DNA from: Pictodentalium vernedei
Taxonomy: Eukaryota; Mollusca; Scaphopoda; Dentaliida; Dentaliidae
Length of the DNA stretch: 64,000 bases
Reading direction: 5' to 3'
Assembly (NCBI GenBank): GCA_031216915.1
Contig: CM062292.1
Location: forward strand, 7,813,920-7,877,919
Position 1 is the stretch's first letter. The number at the start of each line of letters is the position of its first letter. The notes beneath the pieces are model-generated. The model had not been told where the DNA came from. It saw only the letters and a list, made by a program, of their open reading frames with translations, and searched no databases. Positions 22,177 to 33,400 of this stretch are shown piece by piece. The position numbers were made by a program, and so were the translations under genes.

Positions 22177-22872
22177 TCACATTTTTACTATGTTCTGTTC
22201 TAATTTTCCTACTATTTTCACAGTTTGACTCACATTATTCTGACAAACTTTGCACATTACAGTTACTATATCAGATTGTAAGTCAAATATGTGTATTTGT
22301 TGAGGCATGACCTTATTTCCAAAAGTGTTTGCATGATTTCGAATGGCATTAACTATAATTTCTGCACATTTGTATTTTGGGACCCCAAAAATTCCACTAC
22401 TAATAACAGGCATAGCCAGAGTAGAATACTTCCTTTTCTGACATATCTGTAATATTCCCATCACAGTTTTATATAAATCTTCAAAACATCTGCCTTTATC
22501 ATGATACTCATTCCACATGGGTCCAACTGCATGGATAACCTTGGAACAAGGCAAATATCCACCAGTTGTTACCATCTTTCCACCCACTGGCAGGGGACCA
22601 TTTTAAGCTAAGTATTCCTGTCATTTTCTCTGAAGGGCTGGGCCAGCTCTTTGAGCTATGACATTTGCTGCACCCCCGCCATGTATCAAATGTGAGTTAC
22701 CTGGGTTAACAATAGCATCTACCCTTAATGTTGTGATATCGGCTTGCCATACCCTCACCTTCAAGCTGCTCCCAGCTCGAAAAGTGAAAGTATGTCGGGA
22801 AAATCTGTCATTTTCAGAGTTATAATTATGCCTGTTATTCTTCAGATCAGTAAATTTTCTATACTTTAGCAC
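22177..22872 (-). pseudogene. Macro domain (ADP-ribose-binding) inside pol
   Basis: The frame shows the macro-domain fold signature. VWQADITTLRVDAIVNPGN and SHLIHGGGAANVI (about 22671-22720) form the ADP-ribose-binding and catalytic loop, with Pro-Gly where many families have Ala-Ala. A YLPCSKVIHAVGP strand follows. ISSGIFGVP (about 22381-22410) is the second phosphate-binding loop. The length of about 230 codons fits one domain. Two in-frame stops (TGA near 22618, TAA near 22603) interrupt it with no frame change. Known family roles are binding ADP-ribose or removing it from proteins. It sits directly after a pair of CCHC knuckles and before the repeat linker and protease. Confidence 0.85.
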
Positions 22873-23000
22873 CCTTGGACAATCTTTTGTCCAATGACTT
22901 CTGACTGTACATAGGTCGCACAGTTTTAACCCCTTGCAATTCCTAGTATAATGGGTTTTACTACCACACTTTTCACAAACTCCAGCAAATTTAAAGTAGG
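22873..23000 (-). pseudogene. Second pair of CCHC zinc knuckles
   Basis: The minus strand reads two C-x2-C-x4-H-x4-C knuckles in tandem, CEKCGSKTHYTRNC and CDLCTVRSHWTKDC, followed without a break by the macro-domain frame. They bind single-stranded nucleic acid in nucleocapsid proteins. They lie about 450 bases downstream of the first pair, separated by Ser/Lys-rich sequence with stops, and form the N-terminal lead to the macro domain. Confidence 0.75.
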
Positions 23001-23429
23001 TTGGGTTCAGGGGACCTTGACCATTCAGCTCATCATTTTGACCCTTGAGCTTGCGTTCACCTGTTGATGGTTTTGAAGTAGAAGTTTTGATTCGATTTTA
23101 CACTTATTACTTCCCGTTTTTCACATTTCTATTATTTACAGTAGTTTGTCACTCTCACGAGTGATATTTACACCCATAATACCTAGTTTTGTAGGAGAAC
23201 CATTTCTGAGTCTCGTTGACTCATATACCTTAGTTACTAGGGGTGAACCAACTTTGGTTCTCGTACATTTTTGCTGCCATTTCCTCTCATTATTTTTATT
23301 TATAACTCTACAATTATTTACACTGGTCTGCTGCAGTTGTTTAGATTTTATTTCTCCCTTTCATTTGTCATTTTTATTTTTACATATTTTGGGAGCTTGT
23401 GGTTCCTGTTGAGATTTAAGCTTGTTTAC

Positions 23430-23645
23430 TGCCCCGCGTGAACAGAGTTTTCATCGTTTAAATTCACCAAACAATCGCAGGTGAAGTGGCCTGTCTGATG
23501 ACAGCGGTAGCACTCAAAGTTTAACCTATTCCCTGGAGGTTGTACCTCCAATGTTCTGACTTGTCGTGTTAAATTAACTCGACAATCTTTTCTGACGTGG
23601 CCTATACGATTACAGTGCTGACAGACGAGTCTCGGGGGCCTTACA
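23430..23645 (-). pseudogene. gag: Nucleocapsid, first pair of CCHC zinc knuckles
   Basis: Two classical retroviral knuckles, CQHCNRIGHVRKDC and CYRCHQTGHFTCDC, are read on the minus strand in the same frame as gag. They are separated from it by two TGA codons (near 23708 and 23658). They package the RNA genome. A stop- and frameshift-rich 430-base stretch (23000-23430) then leads to the second pair of knuckles. Confidence 0.8.
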
Positions 23646-23707
23646 GGCTGCAGGTATCAATTACCCAGGGACCTCGCATTCTGCTGATATCGATTACCAC
23701 CCATTTT

Positions 23708-24813
23708 TCAGTTAATCTGTTGATAAAAGGGTCTTGGTCTATCTAGATTTCTGTCATATGACTGACGGTAACCATTGTAATTGCTTTTTGTTAAAATATT
23801 CACCCTATGCTTCCGTCTGGTGGTTTCTACCTCCATCGGTGTTATGACTCGAGTGTCCACGGCATCTCCTTCTATTTCAGGGGGTAAATTTGTCTCATAT
23901 TCTTCATAACATGGATTTTCGTTCCAAACCCTAACTTTTAAAGATTCCATGCGTGATTTAAACCGTAATTTTCCTGAAGCTTCTAACAAAGCCTGGCTCA
24001 TCGCATTTCCTAACGTTGTGGGAGCTTTTCTGATCAATTTCATTCGAACATCACTGTCGAATAACCCATCACAAAAATAGTCTGCAATTTGGCATTGGAT
24101 TATGGGGTGATCAACATCTTCCATGCACGCGTCTTTTGCCAAATCCAGCATTCGTTTGCTGTAAGTAAAGACGGTCTTATGCTTGGTTTGTTTCATATAC
24201 CTCAATGCATTGTTAGCTATGCTAATATCCATAACAGCACTATACCTTTTCTTCAATTCCTTGTAAAGTTCTTCCCATTTCATATCGGGTCGGGACTTGA
24301 TTGATTGCAAAATAAAATCGGCGTCGAGAAATTCACTGGTTTGAGCAGCTATCATGGCTTTTCGTTCTTCTGCTATTTTATTTGTTTCACAGTAAAGCTC
24401 CAGGGATTTAATCCAGGATCTAAACTGCGCTGGGTGGTCCGAGAACTTTTTAATATGAGTGATTAATGCTTGAGACTGTGTGGCATTAGCAGTAGTAGCT
24501 ACATTTACATTGCCACTAATTATTGTTTCATGCAAATGTTCAATCGCGGCCGCGGCGGGACTATCCTCTTTTCGTTCGACTTTTATTTTTAATCGATCGA
24601 TTGCCTGTTGTAGTTGGTCAACCTCTGTTTGATGTTGATCCCAAAGCATAACCAACTCATCCTGATGACGAGTTGTCGTGTCCTCAATCAATTGTGCCCC
24701 ACCTAGGTCTAAGTGTTGAAGTTGTTTTTGCAGTTCTTGAATTTGGGCTTCACGGGCATTAATTTCACCTGAGCAAATACTAACTGCTTTTGAACTTGAT
24801 CAAGGTCAGTCAT
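23708..24813 (-). pseudogene. gag: Gag (capsid) protein
   Basis: An ATG at 24813 opens MTDLDQVQKQLVFAQ. A frame change near 24765 then leads into a long open frame to 23708. The first 60 residues are a heptad-like, Gln/Leu-rich coiled coil (QIQELQKQLQHL, EVDQLQQAIDRLK). The middle is a retrotransposon capsid domain with FSDHPAQFRSWIKSLELYC, MKWEELYKELKKRY and YSKRMLDLAKDACMED. The C-terminal part is charged and leads to the CCHC knuckles. It forms the particle shell. The first in-frame codon sometimes used as a start near 24691 is TTG; the ATG at 24813 is preferred. Confidence 0.8.
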
Positions 24814-25391
24814 ACTGATTTCTTATCAATACAAAACTTTTCTGCTGACAAATAATAATGAAACAAGAAAATCAAGCTACTTACCCTTTTCTGACTTTAC
24901 TGCGCTGAATGTTCGTCGTGTTCTATGAAGAATCTTGTAGAATTCCTGGTGATTTCCTTGTTGAGATGAATCCTGCCTGCCTGCTGTCCTCTGGTGTTTG
25001 ACTTAAAGTTTCTGAGTTAACCGGTTCAAACGGGGTTAATCAATGAGTAGTTGCATGAGTAAAGGGCCCTGTGTTGGGTTTTATTCACAATTCTGTCCTT
25101 TGCCCTCAAAATTTGTTGCACCCATAGTGTTAAATTCTACCGTTAAACAATCGGGAATCTGGCGTAATTCTGCAGCAGATTTGTTATTTTTGATTAAAAC
25201 TTGGGGGAAACTGTTCACTGCGTCCCAGAACTGGTTTAATAAGTGTTCTCGAAACTGTTTCCTGGCAAGGTGTAAAGCGTGGATTTCCGTATTATCGGCT
25301 GGCGGTCTTAGCTATCCGCCCATTCAAATAAAAAGTTAGTGAAAATTTTCAAGAGAACATGAATGGTCACCGGCACCAAATTAAGTCTACC
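24814..25391 (-). other. Provirus leader (5-prime untranslated region)
   Basis: Between the LTR and the gag ATG are 578 bases with no conserved coding. A long plus-strand frame across it is taken as chance. The leader holds the candidate primer-binding site at its upstream end and presumably the packaging signal and any splice donor for env and the accessory ORFs, none of which can be pinned down. Confidence 0.6.
25366..25379 (-). promoter_or_regulatory. Candidate tRNA primer-binding site
   Basis: Twelve bases past the LTR end the minus strand reads TGGTGCCGGTGACC. The TGG is what pairs with a tRNA 3-prime CCA. The following TGCCG would fit an acceptor end like that of tRNA-Phe, but the match stops there, so the primer tRNA is not assigned. 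The distance from the LTR is rather long for the family. Confidence 0.4.
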
Positions 25392-26362
25392 TGTGGCACA
25401 GTAGGTGGTCGCGATCGTTGCACCCCAGTCATCTAGTGGATTTTAGTTCGGACTCAAGAATGTATGTTCGTGGGAGGAAGTTCGTAATCGCTCCCCCCAC
25501 ACGTAAGCTTGAAGAAAGTGTCTGAAGTAATGGGTCAAAACCAAGTTCGTGGTTACTCTTGAAACATTCACTATGGATTCCTCGGGAACACTTCAGCTGG
25601 ACATGGGTAAAGTCAAACACAGAAGAGAGAGTACTTACTATTTCTTTGTAATATATTTTACTTAATTAAATCAATTCCTGCGGCAATCACTTTGCTTATA
25701 ATATCCAAACTTCAAACTATTCTGTCAAAAGATAGTTTATCGGACCAGATGTTGACCAGGTGTGTGAATTGGATTCCCAACCCTCAGCAGTAATTCTGTC
25801 TAACCCTGTTGTAACCGGCCAGACGTCATTACGTGTACTGTAGTAAGAGATAGCTCTCCCCCTCCTTTAAAAGTGAACAACCAGTATACTGTTAAAATTG
25901 CCGAGTCTTAATCTTGAGAACCATTACTTTATTATCAGCGGTGAGTTATAGCAAAAACACCCGTGCTCGACACTTACATCATGCCATACTCCTGACACGA
26001 CGTAATTAAGACTTACTAACAAGGAAACAACTATTAACCTGTCACCGTGACGTATGGTGTATGGTCAGATAGGTATTTGTAATCGGCGTAGAGATGAAAT
26101 TGCTTGTTATTTGTCTCTTAATGGTAGGTCGTAGATACCAATGCTCTGAACTCGACACCCGTATTATTTACGAACAGCTAAAATATTCGTTTTGCTTCTT
26201 CTGAGAAATATATGTTTCTCAGTGAAAGAATTTCATGAATGTAAAATCATACTTTACACACAAACGAAATTATATAGCCCGCCCTTGGGACCCCCTCCCC
26301 TTGGGTATCTAGAAAAGCTCTACGCTCATCAATAAGGACCCACCGAAGGGCATTATGTGACA
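25392..26362 (-). repeat. Provirus 5-prime LTR
   Basis: On the minus strand it starts TGTCACATAATGCCC at 26362 and ends GCCACA at 25392. It is 971 bases, collinear with the other LTR but lacking about 157 bases near 25672, where the other copy continues with CATAGCGCCCTACACTTG. It should contain promoter and poly(A) signals. No element is certain enough to mark. Confidence 0.9.
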
Positions 26363-26366
26363 CGTT

Positions 26367-27445
26367 CTGCGTATATATTATAATTTAAGAACATTTAGTT
26401 ACCGGATATGATATCACATGAGGTGAAATTAGGATAACATCAGACAAGCTTTTATATTTATATATTTATAATGTTCTCGCTGAGCCCATTTGCCATCACC
26501 GCCAATTAAACGCCTATAACGTTTTTGTTATGACAGCCTACACAGATTTTGCAAAATGTTTCATGTTTTTCATTAAATTTTTCGTTCAAGAGCCTCGAGA
26601 TTCTTTTTGTTTACAAAAGCAGACGAGTAATAATGCAATGCAAGGGAAGTAATCCAGCATCTCATCAATCGCCAAGAAAACTATTAATTTATTATCTCCA
26701 ACATTTACAATCCGACGTTTTGTACTGAAAACAAACTTTTATTTGTACCATGTAGTCACATTCAGACTGCGATTATTGCGATAAAAACAAAATAGCGGAG
26801 AATGTCAAGTTATATACCGCGAGTGTCGATACATTGAATTAATACAGGATTATTGCTCATCAGTAATGTCGGTGTATGTCTCATTACTCGACTACGAGTT
26901 ATCCCCCCTCCCCATTGCTCGATCTATCCGGCTGGAATAATGAATTAAGTTTCAGTATTTACTCTAAAGGGAATTGAAAACAGGTGAACCCCCTCCCCCG
27001 CCCCCACCCACTCGTATCTGCTATCCCGCTTTTCCACCTCCCCAAGTTGATCGAGCGTCCGCCATGGAGCATTAATTACTTCAAAAAATGTTGTTTTTAA
27101 CGAACTTTATAAATACACCTCAGAAGGCCGAAGCGTTAAAATTGTTCACTTTTATTATGTACCATGCAGACGACCACCATCAGTGCTAGTTATGGGAGGA
27201 TTATATGACTCCTATTCCCTCCCCGATTCAGCTATTTAGAGAATCTGCTTAATAACTATGAACCACGGGGTCTGCCATTACGCATTATAATTCATGCAAC
27301 TAAATCATTCAATAAACCTACAGATCATTCAACCTAATATATGGTTTACAACATTTATCTGTACGAGCATGTCGGGCACATTTATAAAGATCGTATCATT
27401 TACGTTTTTTGAGAAAAAGTGAAATCACGGAATCCAATTCCACAG
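26367..27445. other. No gene recognised
   Basis: AT-rich sequence with a C-rich patch at 26985-27010. No coding, RNA or repeat structure is recognised. It is probably lectin-gene intron sequence outside the provirus. Confidence 0.4.
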
Positions 27446-29250
27446 AGTCAGATAGGAATCCCACTTACGGAATCTCTTGTTACGATATGTCTGTGGTTAC
27501 AGAATCCCTTTTTCATCACATGTGCCTATGTGCGGTATGTGGTGTGCGCACATTGTACATTAGCACATAAGCACATATCAGAACATCCAGCATGTGTCTA
27601 TGTACACATTGTGTGCTAGCACATCAGAGAATCTAGGTACCACTAACAGACTGTTTCTTATTTGCAAGGTACCCTAGAGTGCACTAGGTCAAGGAAATGT
27701 AAAGACCAATACGGGCTATGATGAATGGAGCAATCTGCACTTGCAAAAGACCTGATCTAGAGCAGAGTCGAGCAGGCTTAGCTAGGAAGTTTGGAGTAGT
27801 GCTACAAGTCAACAGTAATGGTAAAAAGCTGTAAGAGCGGTCGAAAATTATAGTATTGGGTGACTAGAATAGGTTTGGATCGCACGACAGATGGTGGTGA
27901 CCATGTACAAGTCTGCAGTGTAGTTTAATACACACGAAGGTTTTAGGGTGACCCAGAAGACCGGATCAAACAGGTACTAGGAGCCATAACGATCTCCAAA
28001 TAGATATCGTCGGATAAGTGTCATGCAAAAGGTATCCTCGAAAGGTATCCTCAAATGATACATTATCATGTCTTAAGTATCCCCAGTTACCCGTATGGGT
28101 CTATGTGCTAGTCCTTTTTTCGTATGTGCCTTTGTTCTGCGTGTGATATATGCACATTGTGCATTAGTACGCGGGCACGTTTCGGTTTATCCAGCGTGTG
28201 TCAATGTGCTGCATGCAATGTGTACACATTGTGACATAATGTGTACTAACACATAAGCACATCGCTGTACGATCCACATACAGTTTCTTTTCTGTAATGT
28301 ATCCTAGCTTGCACTTGGTCTGGGCAATGTATAGACTGATACAGCCTTAGATGAATGGAGCAGTCTGGCAGTGCCTGTTAAAGACCTGGCAGGGGACGGA
28401 GTCGAGACAGGGTCGGGTATAGCTAGGGAGTATAAAGTATAAAGTCAATAGTAAAGGTACAAAGCATTAAGGATGGTAGAAGACAATAGTAATTAGGGTG
28501 TCTTCAATAGAGGCAAGATATAGACAGATAATTAACGACAAGATGGAAGCTGATGGCAAGACTACAAGGAGCTGTGCAGGGGCTTGGAATCCCACTTACA
28601 GAATCCCACCTATGGGATCCCTTTTACAGAATCCCTATATAATCACTTTATATCGGAATGAGTCGAAGAGCGGTATGTGTCACTCGTTTAAGCAATTGCT
28701 CAAGAGCTCATTTGCTCGATAAGATTCGAAGAAGCAGAAGTGTAATGATAGTGTTATGAAGTGGGACCTGTAGCGGCATTAATATACTAAGGGACGTAGT
28801 AATGGTAGAGACACTGAATTGCAGGACAGATTAGTGGTTGCCAAATAGTGGTGATACAAGGCAGTAATGGTACAAACCTGCAAGGCTGTTAGTACACCAT
28901 ATTAAAGATGAATACAATGCAGGCTGATCATAGGGCTGATGGTGGTGCCTATGGACAGGTAGTGGTCTTGAAGCTATGAAGGGTGCGGATGGTCTAGAAG
29001 CCAGGAACTGGACAGGGTTTTGGAGCTCCAAATATCTTCGGATAAATATCCTGCAAAAGGTATTCTCCAATAGGTATCCTCAACAGTATCAAAAGGTATC
29101 CTCAAAAGGTATCCTCAAAAGGTATCCTAGAATAGTACACCACCTTGTTATAAGCATTCTCAAATACCAGTATGTGCCTATGCACTGCATGTGATGTGCG
29201 CACATCGTGCATAAGCACATAAGCACATATCGGCACATCCAGTAAGTAAA
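27446..29250. repeat. Diverged long repeats rich in ATGTGC/GCACAT
   Basis: At least three related segments follow each other (about 27446-28062, 28063-28620 and 28930-29250). Shared blocks include GCACATTGTGCATTAGTAC-like runs, GCACATAAGCACATATC, GAATCCCACTTACGGAATC, a GATGAATGGAGCA block and GACCTG with GAGTCGAG. Runs of GGTATCCTCAAAA repeat near 28030-28060 and 29055-29130. ORFs here are short and unsupported. Confidence 0.6.
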
Positions 29251-29327
29251 GATATTCTAGTTCAATACAACGCACCTTAGAACACTTCGTGCTACTAGTA
29301 AGAGATGTGGTTCACGATGGCGATTGA

Positions 29328-29363
29328 CCGGAGGAGGTTCGGTGGAGGTTGAACCTCCTCCGG
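29328..29363. repeat. GC-rich perfect hairpin
   Basis: CCGGAGGAGGTTC at 29328-29340 and its exact reverse complement at 29351-29363 flank a 10-base loop. The 13 perfect pairs contrast with the AT-rich surroundings. The function is unknown. Confidence 0.7.
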
Positions 29364-29429
29364 GCATGGGAGTCAAAGTAGGTCATCGGGAGGGGTGAAG
29401 GAGGTAAGTGTGCGGTCATATTTTTAAAA

Positions 29430-29760
29430 CAGTTAAATTCGTTTGATAATTTTAATTGCTACGACGTAATCCCTTTAACAATTGAAAGGAGTTAGCAAAT
29501 AATTTTAATTACTATGACGTAGTCCCCCAACAACTGAATAACTTATGGGCATTTAAATGAAATTTTAAATTTAAATGGCATAACAAGTTGGTCTTCAATA
29601 CTTTTCGTTAAAGAATCTATAGAATGGATAATTAAGTTTAAAGCATTTAAATGGCGCAATATTTATAAATACCATCAATTGAAAAGCTGTTGGTCTTAGA
29701 ATCTATGAAATGGATAATTAAGTTTAAAGTATTTAAATTTATTAACAATTATTTAAAAAA
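29430..29760. repeat. Short direct duplications
   Basis: Two pairs of direct repeats are seen. AATTTTAATTGCTACGACGT near 29455 recurs diverged near 29505. GAATGGATAATTAAGTTTAA near 29622 recurs near 29708 with a following GTATTTAAAT. These are probably local duplications in AT-rich DNA. Confidence 0.5.
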
Positions 29761-30235
29761 AAACATCTCAAAATTTCATTGCTTAAAAAACAAAATGTCG
29801 CAGCTGTTTGTGTGTTTGGCATACCCCGATAAAGCAACACTGGATAATGTCAGTGATATTTGGGGAACATATTGAGTTTTTGAAGAATGGATCACCTACC
29901 CTCTTTGTTTTGATACATTTAAACATCAGTGAAATTTAAATGGCTTTCTCATTTATGATCGTCTGTCACTTATCAAAACACTCTTAGGCATTTAACAGTT
30001 AATTGTGTTAATGAGTTAAACAAGTGCCACTGCGTTTTTCTTATAGAAATTGAGAAACTCTACTAAAAATAATGCTTTTCAAACCTGTCTTTTTTCTCAA
30101 AGGTGATGACAATAATTGCTTTTAATTGTTAAACTCAAGTAAAAAAGGAAAGGTGCTGATATAATCAGGCGATAACCTAAGTGACTTGTTTATCGATGAA
30201 AATGTATCATAGAAAACATCCATGATACATTGTTA

Positions 30236-30310
30236 ATGAGCCAATAGAAAGCCACGCCCTTTGTGATTGTCACTGCGTAGGCTCAGCCAATCGGAGTGCA
30301 GGAAATCGCC
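30236..30310 (+). promoter_or_regulatory. Two CCAAT boxes and a CACGCCC box
   Basis: GAGCCAATAG at 30238-30247 and CAGCCAATCGG at 30286-30296 are consensus NF-Y-type CCAAT boxes, with GCCACGCCC between them. No TATA box or coding start follows convincingly, so promoter activity is a guess. A short ORF just downstream (30267-30452) has one C-x2-C but no full zinc finger. Confidence 0.2.
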
Positions 30311-30479
30311 ACGTATTCAATTGTGCACCCGCGAAATTTCAGTTAGTGTTTCCAATTGCCAAAGCAAGACTTATTCAAATAAGGAGACAATTTCATGTTC
30401 CGTTTGTGACAAGACCTTTTCGGCAGTCTCTGCGAATGTACATACTAAATGAAACGGATAATTAATTTTGAAGCGTTTG

Positions 30480-33400
30480 ATTAAAAGTCGACTAAAAAGC
30501 CTATTAGAAAACATGCACGGCATGCCCATCCCATTATAAAAGACTCCCCCTTTGCGTCATACATCCTACCTTTATCCCCAAAAATCTAACAAAAACATGA
30601 AAAGAACCCTCATTCCATCGTAAACGTTTTGACTTTTATGCAAACATTTATCATAAAAGAACTTCAATCGTACAAGTTTTGACTGTGCCTATGGAGAAAA
30701 TCAGCGTATCAGAAGCTCTTCAGTACCCTCCCTCGCCTTCAATAAAAATTCCCTCACACTGTAAAAGTACACACCGTATTATCCAACGATCGTATCACAA
30801 AATATCCCAATGGGAAGGGGACTCTTCATTACCCACCCAAAAATGCGAGATATGTGCAGACTTGGGACAATAACCAACTCGGGTAATAATGACTGATAAA
30901 TGCAGTTTCAGCTTTACCCTTTCGAAATTTTGGGACAGTAATCTCCTCGAGAAACCATATCTAAACATTTATTGGCGTCCTAGGAAATTCGCAACCGTTA
31001 TACCCGAACGCTGGGGTTACTCAATAAGATCATTATAAGGGTCATGTGGTCAAAAATTAAAATAAGTCAGAATTGCCTAAAATTTAGTATGTTATAGAGC
31101 TAACAAAAAATAAGAGATAGCTGTTTTAGGGGTTTTTGATTTGGCGTATTTTGACGTTTTTACAATCCCTTCAAAGTGCAGTCTATTTTTTACATATTTT
31201 AATAAAGAAGAGTGATGTGCTATGCTTTAATGGGCTGCTTAGTACGTTAAAAGGCGATAGACATCTTCCCATCGTTGTTGGTCGGTTAGGCGTTTGCCAT
31301 GCTTCTCTGGATGAGTTTTAGATCATTGGGTAACGCAGCCATGTCAACATACTCTCTGTGGTTTGAATCTCTATAATTCTTCAAAGTGTTGAACACTGTT
31401 AGAAATTACCGCCAAATTAATGGTAATCTACTGGCAACCAACTACTGTTTCTACTCAATGAGTAATCCCGGCAAGAGAGAAGTGTTCATGTTTAGTTGGG
31501 CTTGTCTTTTTAGTACGAAGGCATTTAATTCTTTAATTACTACTTTCGCATTACAGCATCACCCAGGCCGGCTAGTCTGTGAAAACTCTATTACAAAAAA
31601 TAGACCAATTAATATTTTTAAACATCTGCAGGTTAAAAAATAATAATTAGTCTACTTTTGATGATGACTGAACAACTGTCTGGTGTTGTGAAATGTGAAG
31701 CTATATATAAATATCAGATCCATAATTCTGCTTCTCAATCGAACAAAATGTATTCAATGTAAAACTACGGGTTTATACCGTTACATTTTACGGTCGTATA
31801 CCGGCAGCTAGTTGTCATTGCTTTACTATATTTTCAACAGTAAATACATTGACAATAGGGTTAGTTAATTATTGTTGTTGGTTTTCAGTTAATAAGAAAA
31901 ATTCACTTTTGCATAACTCTTCTGATGAAGTAACAGCGGTGCAACTCCATCGATTCTCTTCTGAAACGTGCTCTTATGGCAGCGCTAATTATACCCTATG
32001 CATCCTAGCCGTACAATGTCTCTTGTTTTTGTTTTATTACATTCAATGAAAAGTAGAGGGGGCAAATAAGTTTTTAACCCTCTCTATCAAAAAATATTTA
32101 AGTGACATATGCCATTCGTCCTTGAAAATGCCACAAGATTTCTAAAGAAATACATGTCGCTTCACAGACTATTCTCACAAATATATTTGTCACAACGTTT
32201 CTGGATTTCCAACGATGGGATGATCTCAAGCACGTGCCCATCTAGAGCAACCAGTATTGCGCAATAGTGTCAGATAAGCTAATTATGCAGGTCAATCCTC
32301 CAAAACAGAAGTTATCTCTGTTGTCACTTTGGGTCGGCTAACATTACTTTGGACACTGCACGATATGTTGAAAACATTTGGTTAATAAACTATTGAGTAC
32401 CTAATTGAGATAATGGCTTAGAGACCAGGTAATACTGAAAGTGTTCTGAGCAATCGGGCAACATTCTCTAGCACATTCAAGCGACACATTCCAGGAAATT
32501 CAGGTAAACATGTTCAATCGAACCATTGAACTGCAGTTTCGGACTTTGCTCAGTGGTTGGATCAGGCATAAAACATATCGCTAATGTGTCAAAGAAAAAT
32601 GCTCAATTTCATCTGAAATCTCAGATATGCATGTTTTGAAAGAAAGAAACTCAAATTCTAACGTTAAAATGATGGTACACTGGAAAAGAATATACATCCA
32701 GTAAACAATAGTGTGCATGTGAAACACGCTTATCACAAGATCGTATTAACAATGCACAAGGTAAATTAATGAGATGATCGTCGATTTTGAAAAATGAATA
32801 TCAAATGCAGCAGTGTCGTAGCATCTTTGAAAATATGTGAAATTTAGGATTTAGAATTTAAGCATATTTGCACTATTGTATGTTCTTACAGTGTAATAAT
32901 AATAATGGAAACAAAAAAGAAATCTGAAAACCAAGAACAATATCTCCACTGTAACTATTCTGAAATTTAAGAAAAAACATAAGGTGAAAAGAAAATGATA
33001 CAATATCATTTACATTGTATGCTTTACACAAATGTAAGACAGAAATACTAATCAGTTAGTCCAAAATAAAGTTCAATAGAACCCAGAGATCAAGAAACTT
33101 TCCAGTTGGTATTGTAATGTCCAAGAATGTGTCTACAGAAACAATATCCAATAAACTGTATTGAAACGTTCGTTCAAGTTTTTTGCAGTCGCCAACACAT
33201 TCCAATAAATCATTCAAAAAAATCTCCAATGGAATTAATATCCAATAAATATTTGCATCACAGGTAATTCTAAAATAATCCAGCAGAATTCCTGGTTTTC
33301 CCAAAGAGTGAATTCTCATTTACAAGAAGAATAAATTCTCTTCAAATTTTAGAAACACTTCTAATACACAAAGGTGCACAGATCTTAAAAATATTTCATA

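Larger units (their letters stand above)
9748..26362 (-). mobile_element. Ty3/gypsy-type endogenous retrovirus with env, macro domain and RING ORFs
   Basis: A complete insertion of 16,615 bases, transcribed leftward. It is bounded by two LTRs and flanked on both sides by CGTT (9744-9747 and 26363-26366), the 4-bp target duplication expected of Ty3/gypsy integrases. Order on the minus strand: LTR, leader with a possible primer site, gag, CCHC knuckles, macro domain, repeat linker, protease, RT, RNase H, integrase, F-type env, three unassigned ORFs, two RING ORFs, polypurine tract, LTR. It is about three times the length of a simple gypsy element. All major genes carry stops or frameshifts. By eye the LTRs differ at roughly 5 percent of positions, so it is an old insertion. 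Confidence 0.9.

Noticed and set aside
27446-29250. CRISPR-like spaced repeats
   Set aside because: The GGTATCCTCAAAA units are directly adjacent with no unique spacers, and the context is eukaryotic.
30267-30452. Possible C2H2 zinc finger (CSVCDKTFSAVSANVH)
   Set aside because: Only one histidine at a workable distance, a single incomplete finger, and a stop immediately after.
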